64,000 bases of DNA, taken from positions 2,604,001 through 2,668,000 of the forward strand of contig JAVHJL010000003.1 of assembly GCA_036971715.1 (NCBI GenBank), given 5' to 3'. Shown piece after piece: positions 10,888 to 20,667 of this stretch. The stretch is from Arthrobotrys musiformis (Eukaryota; Ascomycota; Orbiliomycetes; Orbiliales; Orbiliaceae). Numbering within the stretch: the stretch's first letter is position 1; each line of letters begins with the position of its first letter. The notes beneath the pieces are model-generated. The model ran no database searches. It saw only the letters and a program-made list of their open reading frames with translations, and had not been told where the DNA came from. A program made the translations under genes and the position numbers.

Positions 10888-12586
10888 TTATGCTTCCTCT
10901 GAAGGCTTTCTCTTCTTCCTTTCGTGTTTGTCTTTCTTGTCTTTCTTCTTCTCCTTCTTCTCCTTCTTCTCCTCCTTGGGAACGGCTGCCGCCTCCTCTT
11001 CCTCTTCAGCATCGTCCTGAGCAGCTAGCTCGCCATCGCCAGTTTCGAGTTTCCTCTTCTTCTCTTTCTTCTCCTTCTTCCTTTCTTCCTTGTTCTTCTT
11101 CTTCTTTTCCTTCTTGCTATCCTCGTCACCGAAAGAAACACCTTCCATTGCTTCCCCAGATTGCAAGTCAGCGACGGCTGCCTTGGCAAGGTCCGCTGCC
11201 GCCGGCGCATCTTCCATAACCTCATCTGCATCAGGGTTGTATTTTTTGGCTTCCTGGATAGACCACTTGCCAGGCTGGACACCATTTGATGGCAGCTTGG
11301 GCAAGATTGGCTTTCCTTCGAGATATCTAACACGGTTTTCAACCTTCTGTCGCATGTAAACACCTAGTGCTGAAGATTCTTCCTTGTCTTCTGCAAGTGC
11401 ATCATATCTAATACCTAACGATGTCTTCGTGGCAAGCATACGGGCAATCTTGCCCTTGTTTTTGCCGGTGGACTGGCCGATCAATGATGCTTGGTAGATT
11501 AAGCCGTACTTAGGTGTGTCGTGCTTCGTCTTGAGGGCTCTGAACAGCGCTTTCTCTGCGCCAAGGATCTGAATCGTTGAGGCCGGTGATTTAGCGAGAT
11601 TCATCAGTGATCCGGCATGAGCTATCAGCCTTGCCCCTACCAACTCTCCAACTAGCGCTGTAAGATTTGGTGCAATTGCTTGCATGCGGTTTGACAAATA
11701 GGTAGCTAGTTCTGTTCGATACTCGCTAAAGCCAATGACCTCCTCGGCAAGGCTATTTATGTTGTCCAGATCCTCTTTTGTGATCTCCGTGCCCATGGAT
11801 ATTTCAGCTGCAGCTTTCAAAGCATTTTCAATCTCTTCGGGAAGAACGGTAGAGAGGTCCGAGGTCGATGCATTAGACCTAATTCCCATTATTTTGATAA
11901 CTCTGGCGTATGCCATGTTGTCATTGATAATCTTAGCCATTTCTGGGAAGTGCCAGCCATACCATTCCTTCAGACGCATGGCGTAAGTATTGAGCTGCTT
12001 GTCTAGGTCGTCAAGTAGCGCAATCGCCTGGACAATCATTGTATCCACTTTGTCGGGAGAGAACTTAAGTTTGTGACGTGAGAGTGAGTGAGAGAGACCA
12101 AGTGACATGGTATTCAAGTCAGACGGCAGAAGGCCAGGGATCAAAGAAGTAAGGTGCTCTCGGATGGATCGGTAGAGGTCTTGGGTGGTGGAATCCGAGA
12201 CAATATTGAGAGAAAGGCCGGGTATTTTATTGATAGCATTGCCTGAGAGTAACGTGTTAGTAGATAGTTCGAGTATCCAGGACAATATAAGGCGATATAC
12301 CGAGCTTGACATCAGCAACTACTAAAGATGCCTTCTTTTCATCCTTGAGGGAATCAAGCATCCCAGCCAACATTGGAGAAACCTTCCCTTCGATCAAGGC
12401 GGTAACTTCCTCGAGGGCAGTAGCGGCGCTGTCAAATTTTGAGAATTGCTTGAGCTTGAGCTGTCCGCAGATACCCTCCGAAGTGCTAATTTCTTTGGCG
12501 AAGTCATCGCGTTTCAAGAGCTTCTTGTCTTTCGCCTTGAAAAGGGCATAGCCGGCAGATGTTTCTGTTAAAATCAAGAACGACAT
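10888..12586 (-). CDS. nop58: Box C/D snoRNP core protein Nop58 (Nop5)
   Basis: Two exons, 12586-12301 and 12242-10888, give 546 residues. The N-terminal NOP5NT domain begins MSFLILTETSAGYALFKAKD. The central Nop domain includes LKEWYGWHFPEM and MGIRSNASTSDLS. The RNA-binding part carries TPKYGLIYQASLIGQSTGKN and KGKIARMLATKTSLGIRYD. The tail, from about residue 450, is a long lysine/glutamate-rich KKE/D array (KKEKKKKNKEERKKEKKEKK), the nucleolar feature of this family. Nop58 pairs with Nop56 on box C/D snoRNAs that guide rRNA 2'-O-methylation. The intron splits the GN of LGNAINKIPG and has a CTAAC branch site. A divergent partner is the uS15m gene. Confidence 0.95.
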
Positions 12587-13153
12587 TTTTGCGACGGCAA
12601 ATGAAGGTCGTCCTAGGTAGTAGGGAGTCTAGTTGTGTCGCAAAGGCGACTGTTCAGATATATCAAGGAATGGATCTCGTAGTGACAAAAAAAAAAAAAC
12701 CAATGTGAAAGATGGTATGTGAGGAGAGCGTGCTGATCCAATTGAGTCGTTTACTATGGATGTTTTTGTGTTTACCGCCGGAAACAAGGTATCCTTTTAG
12801 TGATAAAAGCACCTTGGAAAGAATGGATGATATGTTGCCTAGTTTTTTGTGGTCCACGGTGAACCCTCTTTCGTGGGAAGGACTTTGTGGTTTGGTTGTC
12901 GATGCTGGCTGGCTGGGGAAGAGAAAAAAATTAAAAGCGAAAGGAAAAAAAGAAAGTGCAAGAAAAAAAAAGTCCAGGGTGGGCCACTAGCCACTGTGGC
13001 TGGTGCAATGGATGTCCGTGGCGGTGTCTAAAATATTTCCCTCCAGAAAACCACACCTCAAAAGATTCCAGACCATGGCATATCGATATCGACGATCGAC
13101 CGATATAGTAACACTATATCAAAGCTAGCTCCCCGAACGCCCCACCAACAAAT
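12587..13153. promoter_or_regulatory. Divergent spacer nop58 / uS15m
   Basis: This 567 bp spacer separates two divergent genes. It contains an A run at about 12687-12699 and an A-rich patch at 12925-12971. No conserved open frame or recognisable site was found. Confidence 0.5.
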
Positions 13154-14197
13154 ATGCCATCGCGAGCACTCTCCTCACTGCAGCCACTGGCTTGCAATCT
13201 ATCCTCGTCATTGGCCGCTTTACAAATATCTGCATCCGTTGGAGCTGGGTCCCGTTTGCCGACTGAACGACTTGTCGGGTCTCTGTTCTCTCTACGCCAT
13301 TCACAAAACCTCAACAAACAACCATTTCAATTCGCATCTCTGCATTCATCCCCACCTCTCAATTCGGGGCGGAAGAGAAAACCTCCGACCAACCCTTGGG
13401 CGTTAGCCAAAGCGGCCGAAAAGCGAGAGAAGGTTAGGGCAAGGAAGGAGGAACTACGACAGCTTCGACAAGATGCAGCATCGGATCCAGTAGTAGGACA
13501 TACGACGCCGTTCCTTGAGGCTATGGACTCGAAACCTGATATGCTACCGCCAATAGACCATCTTGTCCCCGCGACTGATGCACACGAAAGACAAGAGGCC
13601 TTCGAGAAGGCTATAGTCGAAGAACGCCTCGGACGTTTGAACCACTATCTCCAACCTGACGAGGTTAAGATGTCTCTCGCCAGATCCAAGGCACTGGAAG
13701 ATCCACCCTTGCATTATTTGAAAGAAACCCATATTCTTCAGGCAAAAGAGATGCATTTGAAGGCGACAGCCGCCATGAACCGTATTCTCTCTTTGAGCAA
13801 TGGGTCCTCCAAGGATAAAACTAGAGCAAACAAAACCTGGTGCGTCGAAACCTTCGGCCGCCATATCACAGATGATAAATTCCCTCAACCGAAACACCCG
13901 TCCATTGCGTCAAACCCAGAAACCGATCCCGTCAAAACACCACGAGTTGGCCGTGATACTGGCAGCAGCGAGGTCCAAGCCGCCTTGTTGACAATGAAGA
14001 TTAGAACGCTGGCTAAGCAACTCGAAACAAACACGCACGACAAAATGAACAAGCGGAATTTACGATTGATGGTGCACAAACGGCAAAAGCTACTGAAGTA
14101 TCTCAAACGCAAGGAACGGGGGGGGCAGCGGTACCAATATGTGATGGAAAGCCTCGGCCTTGATGATGCAGCCATCATGAAGGAAGTTTTTATCTAA
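13154..14197 (+). CDS. Mitochondrial small-subunit ribosomal protein uS15m
   Basis: A single 347-residue frame. The S15 domain lies at about residues 255-330: VGRDTGSSEVQAALLTMKIR, then LETNTHDKMNKRNLRLMVHK, then RQKLLKYLKR and RGGQRYQYVMESLGL. This is the classic S15/S13-type RNA-binding three-helix core. The N-terminal 70 residues are rich in S, L, R and Q and nearly free of acids, as in a mitochondrial presequence. The extra 180 residues before the core resemble the long N-terminal extension of yeast Mrps28. The protein binds the central domain of mitochondrial small-subunit rRNA. No intron is present. The start at ATG 13154 is the first in frame. Confidence 0.92.
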   Translation: MPSRALSSLQPLACNLSSSLAALQISASVGAGSRLPTERLVGSLFSLRHSQNLNKQPFQFASLHSSPPLNSGRKRKPPTNPWALAKAAEKREKVRARKEELRQLRQDAASDPVVGHTTPFLEAMDSKPDMLPPIDHLVPATDAHERQEAFEKAIVEERLGRLNHYLQPDEVKMSLARSKALEDPPLHYLKETHILQAKEMHLKATAAMNRILSLSNGSSKDKTRANKTWCVETFGRHITDDKFPQPKHPSIASNPETDPVKTPRVGRDTGSSEVQAALLTMKIRTLAKQLETNTHDKMNKRNLRLMVHKRQKLLKYLKRKERGGQRYQYVMESLGLDDAAIMKEVFI

Positions 14198-14755
14198 TTA
14201 CAGCCTCGGCATCCTCCGAATATATTATAATCGCAAACCCAGTGTGTAAATACAAGATTTTATAGGGGTCATTGTAAACTACATTGCTATGTAGTTACAC
14301 AGTCCATGTACATATTTAACTAAGTGATTTGAACGACATTCGGCTGCAATATATAACGTACCTTGTATGTACATGTACAAACTCCAGCTTGAGTACGACT
14401 TCGTTGCTCAAATACCTCTCTTACGAGGTACCCGAGTACCTAGGTGCCCACTTACCTAAGTAAGTACTTAAGTAGGTATGTGTATGTTTATACTCCTTAG
14501 ATTCTTGAGTTTAAATTGCAATGCCCCGTATAATATATGGCACAATGTTAAAGCCTTGAAACACTTCCGATTTTATAAAATCCGACCTAGAAAAGGTTCT
14601 CCGTTGGACATTTTCTCCCAACACAGTAAGTTTCAATATAACACACGTACACATGTACATGTGTAGGTACGTGCATACGCAAAAATTGCCAACCATCGAT
14701 CAACAACAGACCCTCTAGAATCCTGATTGCAGTTGCAGTTGAGCAAACTTCCCGA
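14198..14755. other. Intergenic spacer with GTACCT-type repeat
   Basis: AT-rich DNA between two co-oriented mitochondrial-translation genes. The block at about 14415-14482 repeats the AAGTA/GGTACCT words, and 14641-14676 carries alternating ACGTAC/CATGTAC words. No gene is supported. Confidence 0.55.
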
Positions 14756-16363
14756 ATGGTTCTGAGGCCGCTTCGCTACGGGCGATGGCGCCGGTTAATA
14801 GCTCGCAAACCTCAAATTTACAGCATCCCAAACACGGAAACCTATGATAGCTACCTACAAAGGCTCCCTCAAACTATCCGCACATTCAGTTCTACAAGTG
14901 CCCATTCGACGTTGCCTTCGTTCGCACCAAAGCCAATTGTGGCGACCAAACCGATCCGCGAAAACCCCGACCTACACTCACAAAACTGTCTAAACAGGAA
15001 TCTGCCGTTGGAGGCGACATACCCTTCACAGATTGCGAAGCTCTCTGATAAACTTTTTGAGCTACGCGGTTCCCTCAACTTGATAAGAGGGAAACAGAAT
15101 GCCCTGGGCGCGGAGATAAAATTGGCCGCATCTCGAAGAAATGACAATACTAAAGAGTGGGAGGCCCTTCAGGCGCAAGCCAGGGAGCTGAAACGACAGA
15201 TATCCGCCCAAGAGGCCGTGGAGCAGCAGCTTGAAGATGAAATGAACACACTCGCGGCGCAACTCCCAAATCTAACCCACCCAGACACTCCAGGTCCTGG
15301 AAAATTGAACGTGGTCGAGTATATAAATAGGGAGTTACTCCCGGTGTTGGGTTCGCAAAGTCTTTGGGGGGCTATAGAAACCGGAGTCCCAGAACTTCTA
15401 TACGAAGGAGCACCGGGGATCTCTCATGTGGATATAGGTACCGAACTTGGTATTCTTGATTTTTCCTCGTCGAGCAAGACATCTGGTTGGGGCTGGTACT
15501 TCCTTCACGGTGACGCTGTATTACTGGAGCAGGCTTTGGTCCAGTATTCCTTGGCCTGTGCAAGGGGCAGAGGGTGGAACCTTGTGAGCCCGCCTTCAAT
15601 AGTATATACCCATATTGCGGGGGCATGTGGGTTTAAACCACGCGATAACAACAACGAACAGCAAATCTACCATATTTCCCAAGCACCCGGCTCTGAAAAC
15701 CCGCAGGACTCTTCTCGGCCCGAGCTTTGTCTGGCGGGCACGGCAGAAATCCCACTAGCTGGGATGTTTGCGAACACCGCGCTCCCAAAGGCAACGTTTC
15801 CCAAAAAGATGGTAGGAGTGTCGCGGTGCTATCGAGCGGAAGCGGGTTCACATGGTTTAGCCACCAAGGGCTTGTATCGCGTTCACGAATTCACGAAAGT
15901 TGAACTGTTTGTGTGGACGTTACCCGATCCGGAGTTATCTGACCGAACATTCAATGAGATATTGGACCTTCAACGGGATATTATTACAGGCTTGGGTATC
16001 CCCGCTCGTGTCATATCCATGCCTTCCGACGATCTGGGAGCCCCCGCGTATAGGAAATATGATATTGAGGCATTCATGCCTAGTAGGAAGGGGGGAAAGT
16101 ATGGAGGGTGGGGTGAAGTCACTAGCGTCAGCGAATGTACGGATTACCAGGCTAGAAGGCTAAACGCCAGATGCAAGTACCCTGATGGCAAGCTGGGGTT
16201 CCTCTGGAGTTTAAATGGGACGGCTCTAGCTGTTCCAAGAATCATTACCGCAATTCTTGAAAACAACTGGGATGAAACAAGGAGGGAGGTTCGTGTCCCT
16301 GAAGTTCTCCAACCGTACATGGGCGGTCTTAGAGTTATCAAGAACCCGAGTGCTGCAACCTAG
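14756..16363 (+). CDS. dia4: Mitochondrial seryl-tRNA synthetase
   Basis: A single frame of 535 residues, longer than bacterial SerRS because of an N-terminal mitochondrial presequence rich in R, S and T (about 70 residues). An antiparallel coiled-coil arm that binds tRNA-Ser is visible at about residues 100-175 (ELRGSLNLIRGKQNALGAEI, then AQARELKRQISAQEA). Class II motifs follow: LCLAGTAEIPLAGMF, motif 2 with VSRCYRAEAGSHGLATKGLY followed by RVHEFTKVELF, and motif 3 with SLNGTALAVPRIITAILEN. The enzyme charges mitochondrial tRNA-Ser. An AATAAA-like element lies downstream near 16422. It converges on the PRPP synthetase gene with about 150 bp between stops. Confidence 0.93.
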   Translation: MVLRPLRYGRWRRLIARKPQIYSIPNTETYDSYLQRLPQTIRTFSSTSAHSTLPSFAPKPIVATKPIRENPDLHSQNCLNRNLPLEATYPSQIAKLSDKLFELRGSLNLIRGKQNALGAEIKLAASRRNDNTKEWEALQAQARELKRQISAQEAVEQQLEDEMNTLAAQLPNLTHPDTPGPGKLNVVEYINRELLPVLGSQSLWGAIETGVPELLYEGAPGISHVDIGTELGILDFSSSSKTSGWGWYFLHGDAVLLEQALVQYSLACARGRGWNLVSPPSIVYTHIAGACGFKPRDNNNEQQIYHISQAPGSENPQDSSRPELCLAGTAEIPLAGMFANTALPKATFPKKMVGVSRCYRAEAGSHGLATKGLYRVHEFTKVELFVWTLPDPELSDRTFNEILDLQRDIITGLGIPARVISMPSDDLGAPAYRKYDIEAFMPSRKGGKYGGWGEVTSVSECTDYQARRLNARCKYPDGKLGFLWSLNGTALAVPRIITAILENNWDETRREVRVPEVLQPYMGGLRVIKNPSAAT

Positions 16364-16512
16364 TTAAATGCCTATACCTCGAGCGTAGTATTTATGTATA
16401 TAACCTAGTTTAACGTTGTAAATAAAATCGATTTCCTGATGCCGAAAAAAGTACAATAATCTACCCTAAACTCCTTGTGACTGTCCTCGAAGCCCCAATT
16501 GAATCTGTGTTT

Positions 16513-17931
16513 CTAGTCATACTTGAATAAAACACTGATACTCTCGCCATGGTGGACTCGACGAATTGCCTGTGGGACTGTTAGTTACTGATGTTGAGAA
16601 TGGCTTCGTTGTATAGGACAGACATACCTCGGAAAAAACACTTGACACGTCAAGGACTTTCAATTTGGGGCACACCCGGACGTTTTCGTTTTGGGGAACG
16701 GAGTTAGTCACGACTACCTGATCGATCGCACTGGCATTGATACGAGCGATCGCATCGCCAGAAAATATGCCGTGTGTTAATAGGGCGTAAACCTTTGTGG
16801 CTCCCCCCCTCTCCTTGAGGAGCTTCGCGGCCCTTGTGATAGTGTTGCTGGTATCAGCCAAGTCATCAACCAGGATTGCAACTCGCCCCGATATGTCGCC
16901 CACCAACATCATTGTTGCATTTTGGCGATCTGTGATTTTGGTCGGTCGTCTTTCCTGTATGGTTATTAGCTATGAACTTCGTGAGGGGTCCAAATGGGGG
17001 GTAATACCTTATGGATCAAGGCAAAGTCCATACCAAGTGCATCGGCGATAGCCGTTGCACGTTTCGCGCCACCAGCGTCGGGGCTGACGATTACTGCTGA
17101 CTGATAGTCCGGAATCTTGGTTTGTATGTATCTCTGCAACAAGGGTCGCCCGTACAAATTATCTACGGGAATGTCAAAAAAACCTTGATACTGAGGGTCA
17201 TGGAGGTCCATGGTGATGATATGGTCTGCACCGGCACAGGTCAATAAATCTGCTATCAGTGTTCCGGCCTGTGCAACCCATTGTTTATAGCCTGGCTGTC
17301 TGTGCTGGTCCCAATCGCCACCAGTCCCATTGGCGTAAACGACCTTTTGCGAATCCCGCTTAGTAGATCCAGCTATTTCGCTGCCAGTGTGCTGACGACG
17401 GAGGAAAGACGGTCTGGATGTCAGGCTGGGCGAGCCGGGCGCAGTGGCGGGTCCCCTTTCTTTGTCTAATGAGAGGCGGCTCAACTTATGCTCTAATTGC
17501 CCTGCGGGGGGGCCACTAGAGCCCGCGCCATCCGGTTGAGGTGCAGGGGTTCCGGGGCGGCTCTCGAAGGTGTAACTGTCTTTTTGAATCCCAGCTTTGG
17601 CCAATGGGGCACCAACTTTGTTGTATGGAATATCGGGTTGACGGCTGTATGGGAACAGCGGCATCACAGCAGTGACCCTCTTCGCAGATGCTGTTTTGCA
17701 AGCTGAGATGGTAATGAGGAGCTCAATGAAGTTATCGTTGACCTTTCCGCACCCGGATTGTATAACGTAAACATCCTTCCCTCTGACGGAGTCCTGAATC
17801 TCGACCCGGGTTTCTCCAACAGAAAACTTTGACAGTGTGATTCTGCCAGGCGGGATGCCCAGTTTGATACACATCTGCTCAACGAGTTCCGGGTGCGATG
17901 AACCGCCTAGGACGACAATATTGCGAACCAT
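16513..17931 (-). CDS. prs1: Ribose-phosphate pyrophosphokinase (PRPP synthetase, Prs1-like)
   Basis: Three exons, 17931-17008, 16954-16628 and 16569-16513, give 435 residues. The enzyme makes PRPP from ribose 5-phosphate and ATP for purine, pyrimidine, histidine and tryptophan synthesis. Visible signatures are the start MVRNIVVLGGSSHPEL, the ATP-site loop FPYSRQ, GADHIITMDLHDPQYQGFFD (the PRPP synthetase signature with metal-binding His/Asp), VIVSPDAGGAKRATAIA, and the ribose-phosphate loop VDDLADTSNTI. About 105 extra residues (roughly 107-215), rich in P, S, G and T, interrupt the fold after GAPLAKAG. Yeast Prs1 and Prs5 are known to carry non-homologous inserts, so this is a Prs1-type subunit that may need a partner. 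The final 19-residue exon restores the conserved end HHGESISVLFKYD. Confidence 0.93.
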
Positions 17932-18242
17932 TTGTGCAGTTTTTGAAGGAAATGTAATTTAAAGGTGAGGTTGAAATGCCGGAGTTCTAGCGTCGGATAT
18001 CGACAAATGATGGATGTTCGCACCGTAGAAATTTGGCTGATGTGAAAAATAGATGCTCAGCTATTATGTAAATAGCATTGCCTTCTCCACGCTTACGTGC
18101 TAGGTTGCCACTGTGTTTGAAGTGATTATTATCAATGAATGGATGAGTTTTTACCGGTGCTGATGCCGGGTGCCTTGGATCGCTACATGTGTGTGGCAGA
18201 GTAGTAAGTTTGAAGGAAGCGCGGCGATGTTGTTGCAAGCTC

Positions 18243-18279
<37 letters not shown>

Positions 18280-18830
18280 CCCGCAGACAAACAAGAAGGT
18301 AGCTCGTCAATCAGAGCTGGCCGAAATTGTCTCGTATTGGCGAATGGAAAAAAAAAAAAAAAAGCTCTGGTTTGCCTCGTAAAGCAGACTTGGTTCCGAA
18401 AAATGCCAAAGACGGAAATGAACCGAGATTCCATGTGCTTCTGCTGTCCGGTACCGCATCAGCCCTATCTTAGCTAAGGCTTATGGGTATCCCCGAAAAA
18501 CAATGAGCGGCGTATCCAAGCGCTGAATCTGCCTCCTACCTCGACCACTTTTCCAATTCAAACACTCTTCACCGAAAGCCAATCCTAAAAGCATTTAAGA
18601 TCTCATGAACTTATGGAATACATTGGTAGATGTGGGCTCAGATATGCAGATTATATTGAACAGGGTATCTATGCTAAGCACAAAATGCAACCGTACCTGC
18701 CTGGACAACAAAAACAGTGAAAAAACATACAAAGAACGAATGCCAACTTACATTTCCAATGGAAGATTATGCCAAAGCTTACCAAGATATCATGCTGTTC
18801 CCGTCTCCCACCTCCTCAAAAGGCAATGGG
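17932..18830. other. Intergenic spacer with long A runs
   Basis: Upstream of the PRPP synthetase gene lies about 900 bp without a gene. An uninterrupted run of 32 A occupies 18247-18278, and a second run of 16 A lies at 18348-18363. No domain-bearing frame was seen. Confidence 0.55.
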
Positions 18831-20101
18831 TTAACCAGTCCCGCCCATGCCCCAATTCCCTGGCATCCCAAAGTTCCAGTTCATTTCCCCGGTTCCAAAC
18901 ATCGGGTCCATACCAGCCATCGTGGGCGCCATCGTGGGCGCCATTATACCCGTCGAGCCCATGCCGGCTGCATTCGTGACTCCCATCATCCGGGGGTTTT
19001 GCTGAGGTCGCATCATTTGTGCTTGCATCTGAGCCTGCTGGAGATAAAACCCGGGGTTGAAGTTCATCGGGCCCATGTTCATCTGCCCGCTTTGTTGCTG
19101 ATGCATTGCAAGCTGGGGGTTCTGTTGCTGCTGCTGCTGACGGTTCAGGGCCTGCTGATGTTGTATCTGCTGTATCTGCTGTAATTGTTGTTGCTGATGG
19201 GGGCTCATCTGGTTCATCTGAGGCATGTGGCCCATGTTCTGCATAGCACCGTGCATCGGGTTTTGCATGACATTCTGCATCATTGAGGCTGCCACGGCGG
19301 GGTTCTGGTTCTGAGGCATAGCACCCGGTTGTATGGGCTGCTGCTGCGGGTGTGTCTGCGCCTGAGATAGGGGGTGCTGATTGGGATTGAGCTGCTGCGG
19401 TTGCTGCTGCGGTGGCGGGGACGACTGGGGTAGTTGGGGCTGTTGGTTTGGTAGCGGTTTTACCGCTGGGTTTGCCATCGCCGCCTGGCTATTGCCTCTG
19501 GCATGCCCGGTTTGAGGATTTGGCACGGCTGCCATGGCACTACTGATTCCGGGAAACAGGGCCTGGAGTTTTTTGTACGGTTCGATCAATGACGGTATGT
19601 TTGACGGTGGAACAAGAAGGGCCGGCGCGGCTGGTGTCGACGCTCTCCGATCTGCCATGGCAGCGAGGTATGCTAGATTGACCTTGAGACGTTGTAGACA
19701 TCTGATACAGCAGAGGGGGAAGTAAGCAAGTAGGTACTTAAGTAGGCATTCGGTGAATCGGATATAGCGTACTCATTATAGCTTTTCTCAAGGGCCTTCA
19801 TGTCCTCTGTTGTGTCGGGCGCCGCACTGGCAGCAGCCTTTGTCGCCTGCAGGTTCAATGACTCCTTCAACAGCTCGGTGTTGATTTCGAGGAGCAGGGA
19901 AACACGAGACTTCTCCAATTGCAACTGATTCTGGTTTTCCTGGGCCTTTTGCATCAAAAGCTGCTGCTGCTGTTGTGCGGCGAGGTTACTGTTAGGAACT
20001 GTCGCTCCTGGTTGTTGTGCCAGTGCGAGCGCGCCGGCTTGAGCGGGCGAGAAGGATACTGGGACCGCGGCCCGATTGTTCGCCAGTGCTGCCGGGTTCA
20101 T
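18831..20101 (-). CDS. SS18/Snf11-like SWI/SNF subunit (SSXT family), Gln-rich
   Basis: Two exons, 20101-19773 and 19701-18831, give 399 residues. The joined N-terminal part forms the SSXT (SNH) domain, about residues 65-127: VSLLLEINTELLKESLNLQ, then the spliced CLQRLKVNLAYLAAMADRRA, which aligns by eye with the LVYLATIAD end of the SS18 SNH domain. The intron splits this domain, so unspliced reading hides it. The rest is extremely rich in Gln, Met, Pro and Asn (for example QQQQLQQIQQIQHQQ), resembling the QPGY tail of SS18 and an activation-type disordered region. Members of this family are small subunits of SWI/SNF remodelling complexes. The intron contains a copy of the window's GTACTTAAGTAGG repeat. 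Confidence 0.75.
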
Positions 20102-20421
20102 CTTCTCGAGAACTGCCTCCTTCTGCCCAGTGCTAACTTAGGCTCGGTGCCTGGTGTGATATCGTGGGTGGGTGGGTGGGTTAGGTGCTTATATTGTACA
20201 GAGCAGGGCAGGGAAGAACGATGGTAGCTTTTATTGTGGCGCGACGAAGGCAAGCTCCTCGTCGGCTTAGTCATCTACATCTAGATCACCTGATACGCAT
20301 CCGTGCAGATACACGCAAGATCGCAGAGAATACGGTACCGACTTGGGTACCTAGGAAAAATGCAAGTAAAAGGTACGTACATCTGAAAAGTCAAAACAGC
20401 CATTTGTCAAGCAGTCCCGCC

Positions 20422-20452
<31 letters not shown>

Positions 20453-20667
20453 AAAGAAAGAGAACAACCAAGGAAACAAAAAAACAAAAAAAAAAAAAAA
20501 AACTGGCTTCTAAAAAAGCATGCGATGGGAATTAATACTACGCTCAACAAATATTTACAAGAATAGAATCAAGATCAAACGGATCTATACACCTCCTTAT
20601 TCGTGGGCATCACCAAGAAGGAATCTACAAATCTGTTAATTTCACACGTGCACACGGGCATAAACGT
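20102..20667. other. Intergenic spacer with A-runs
   Basis: This is the upstream region of the SS18-like gene and the 3' flank of the TBC gene. It contains a run of about 29 A at 20422-20450 and more A runs to 20502. No gene is supported. Confidence 0.55.

Noticed and set aside
18247..20502. A-runs as poly-A tails of processed pseudogenes
   Set aside because: No gene-like sequence or target-site duplication could be seen next to them.
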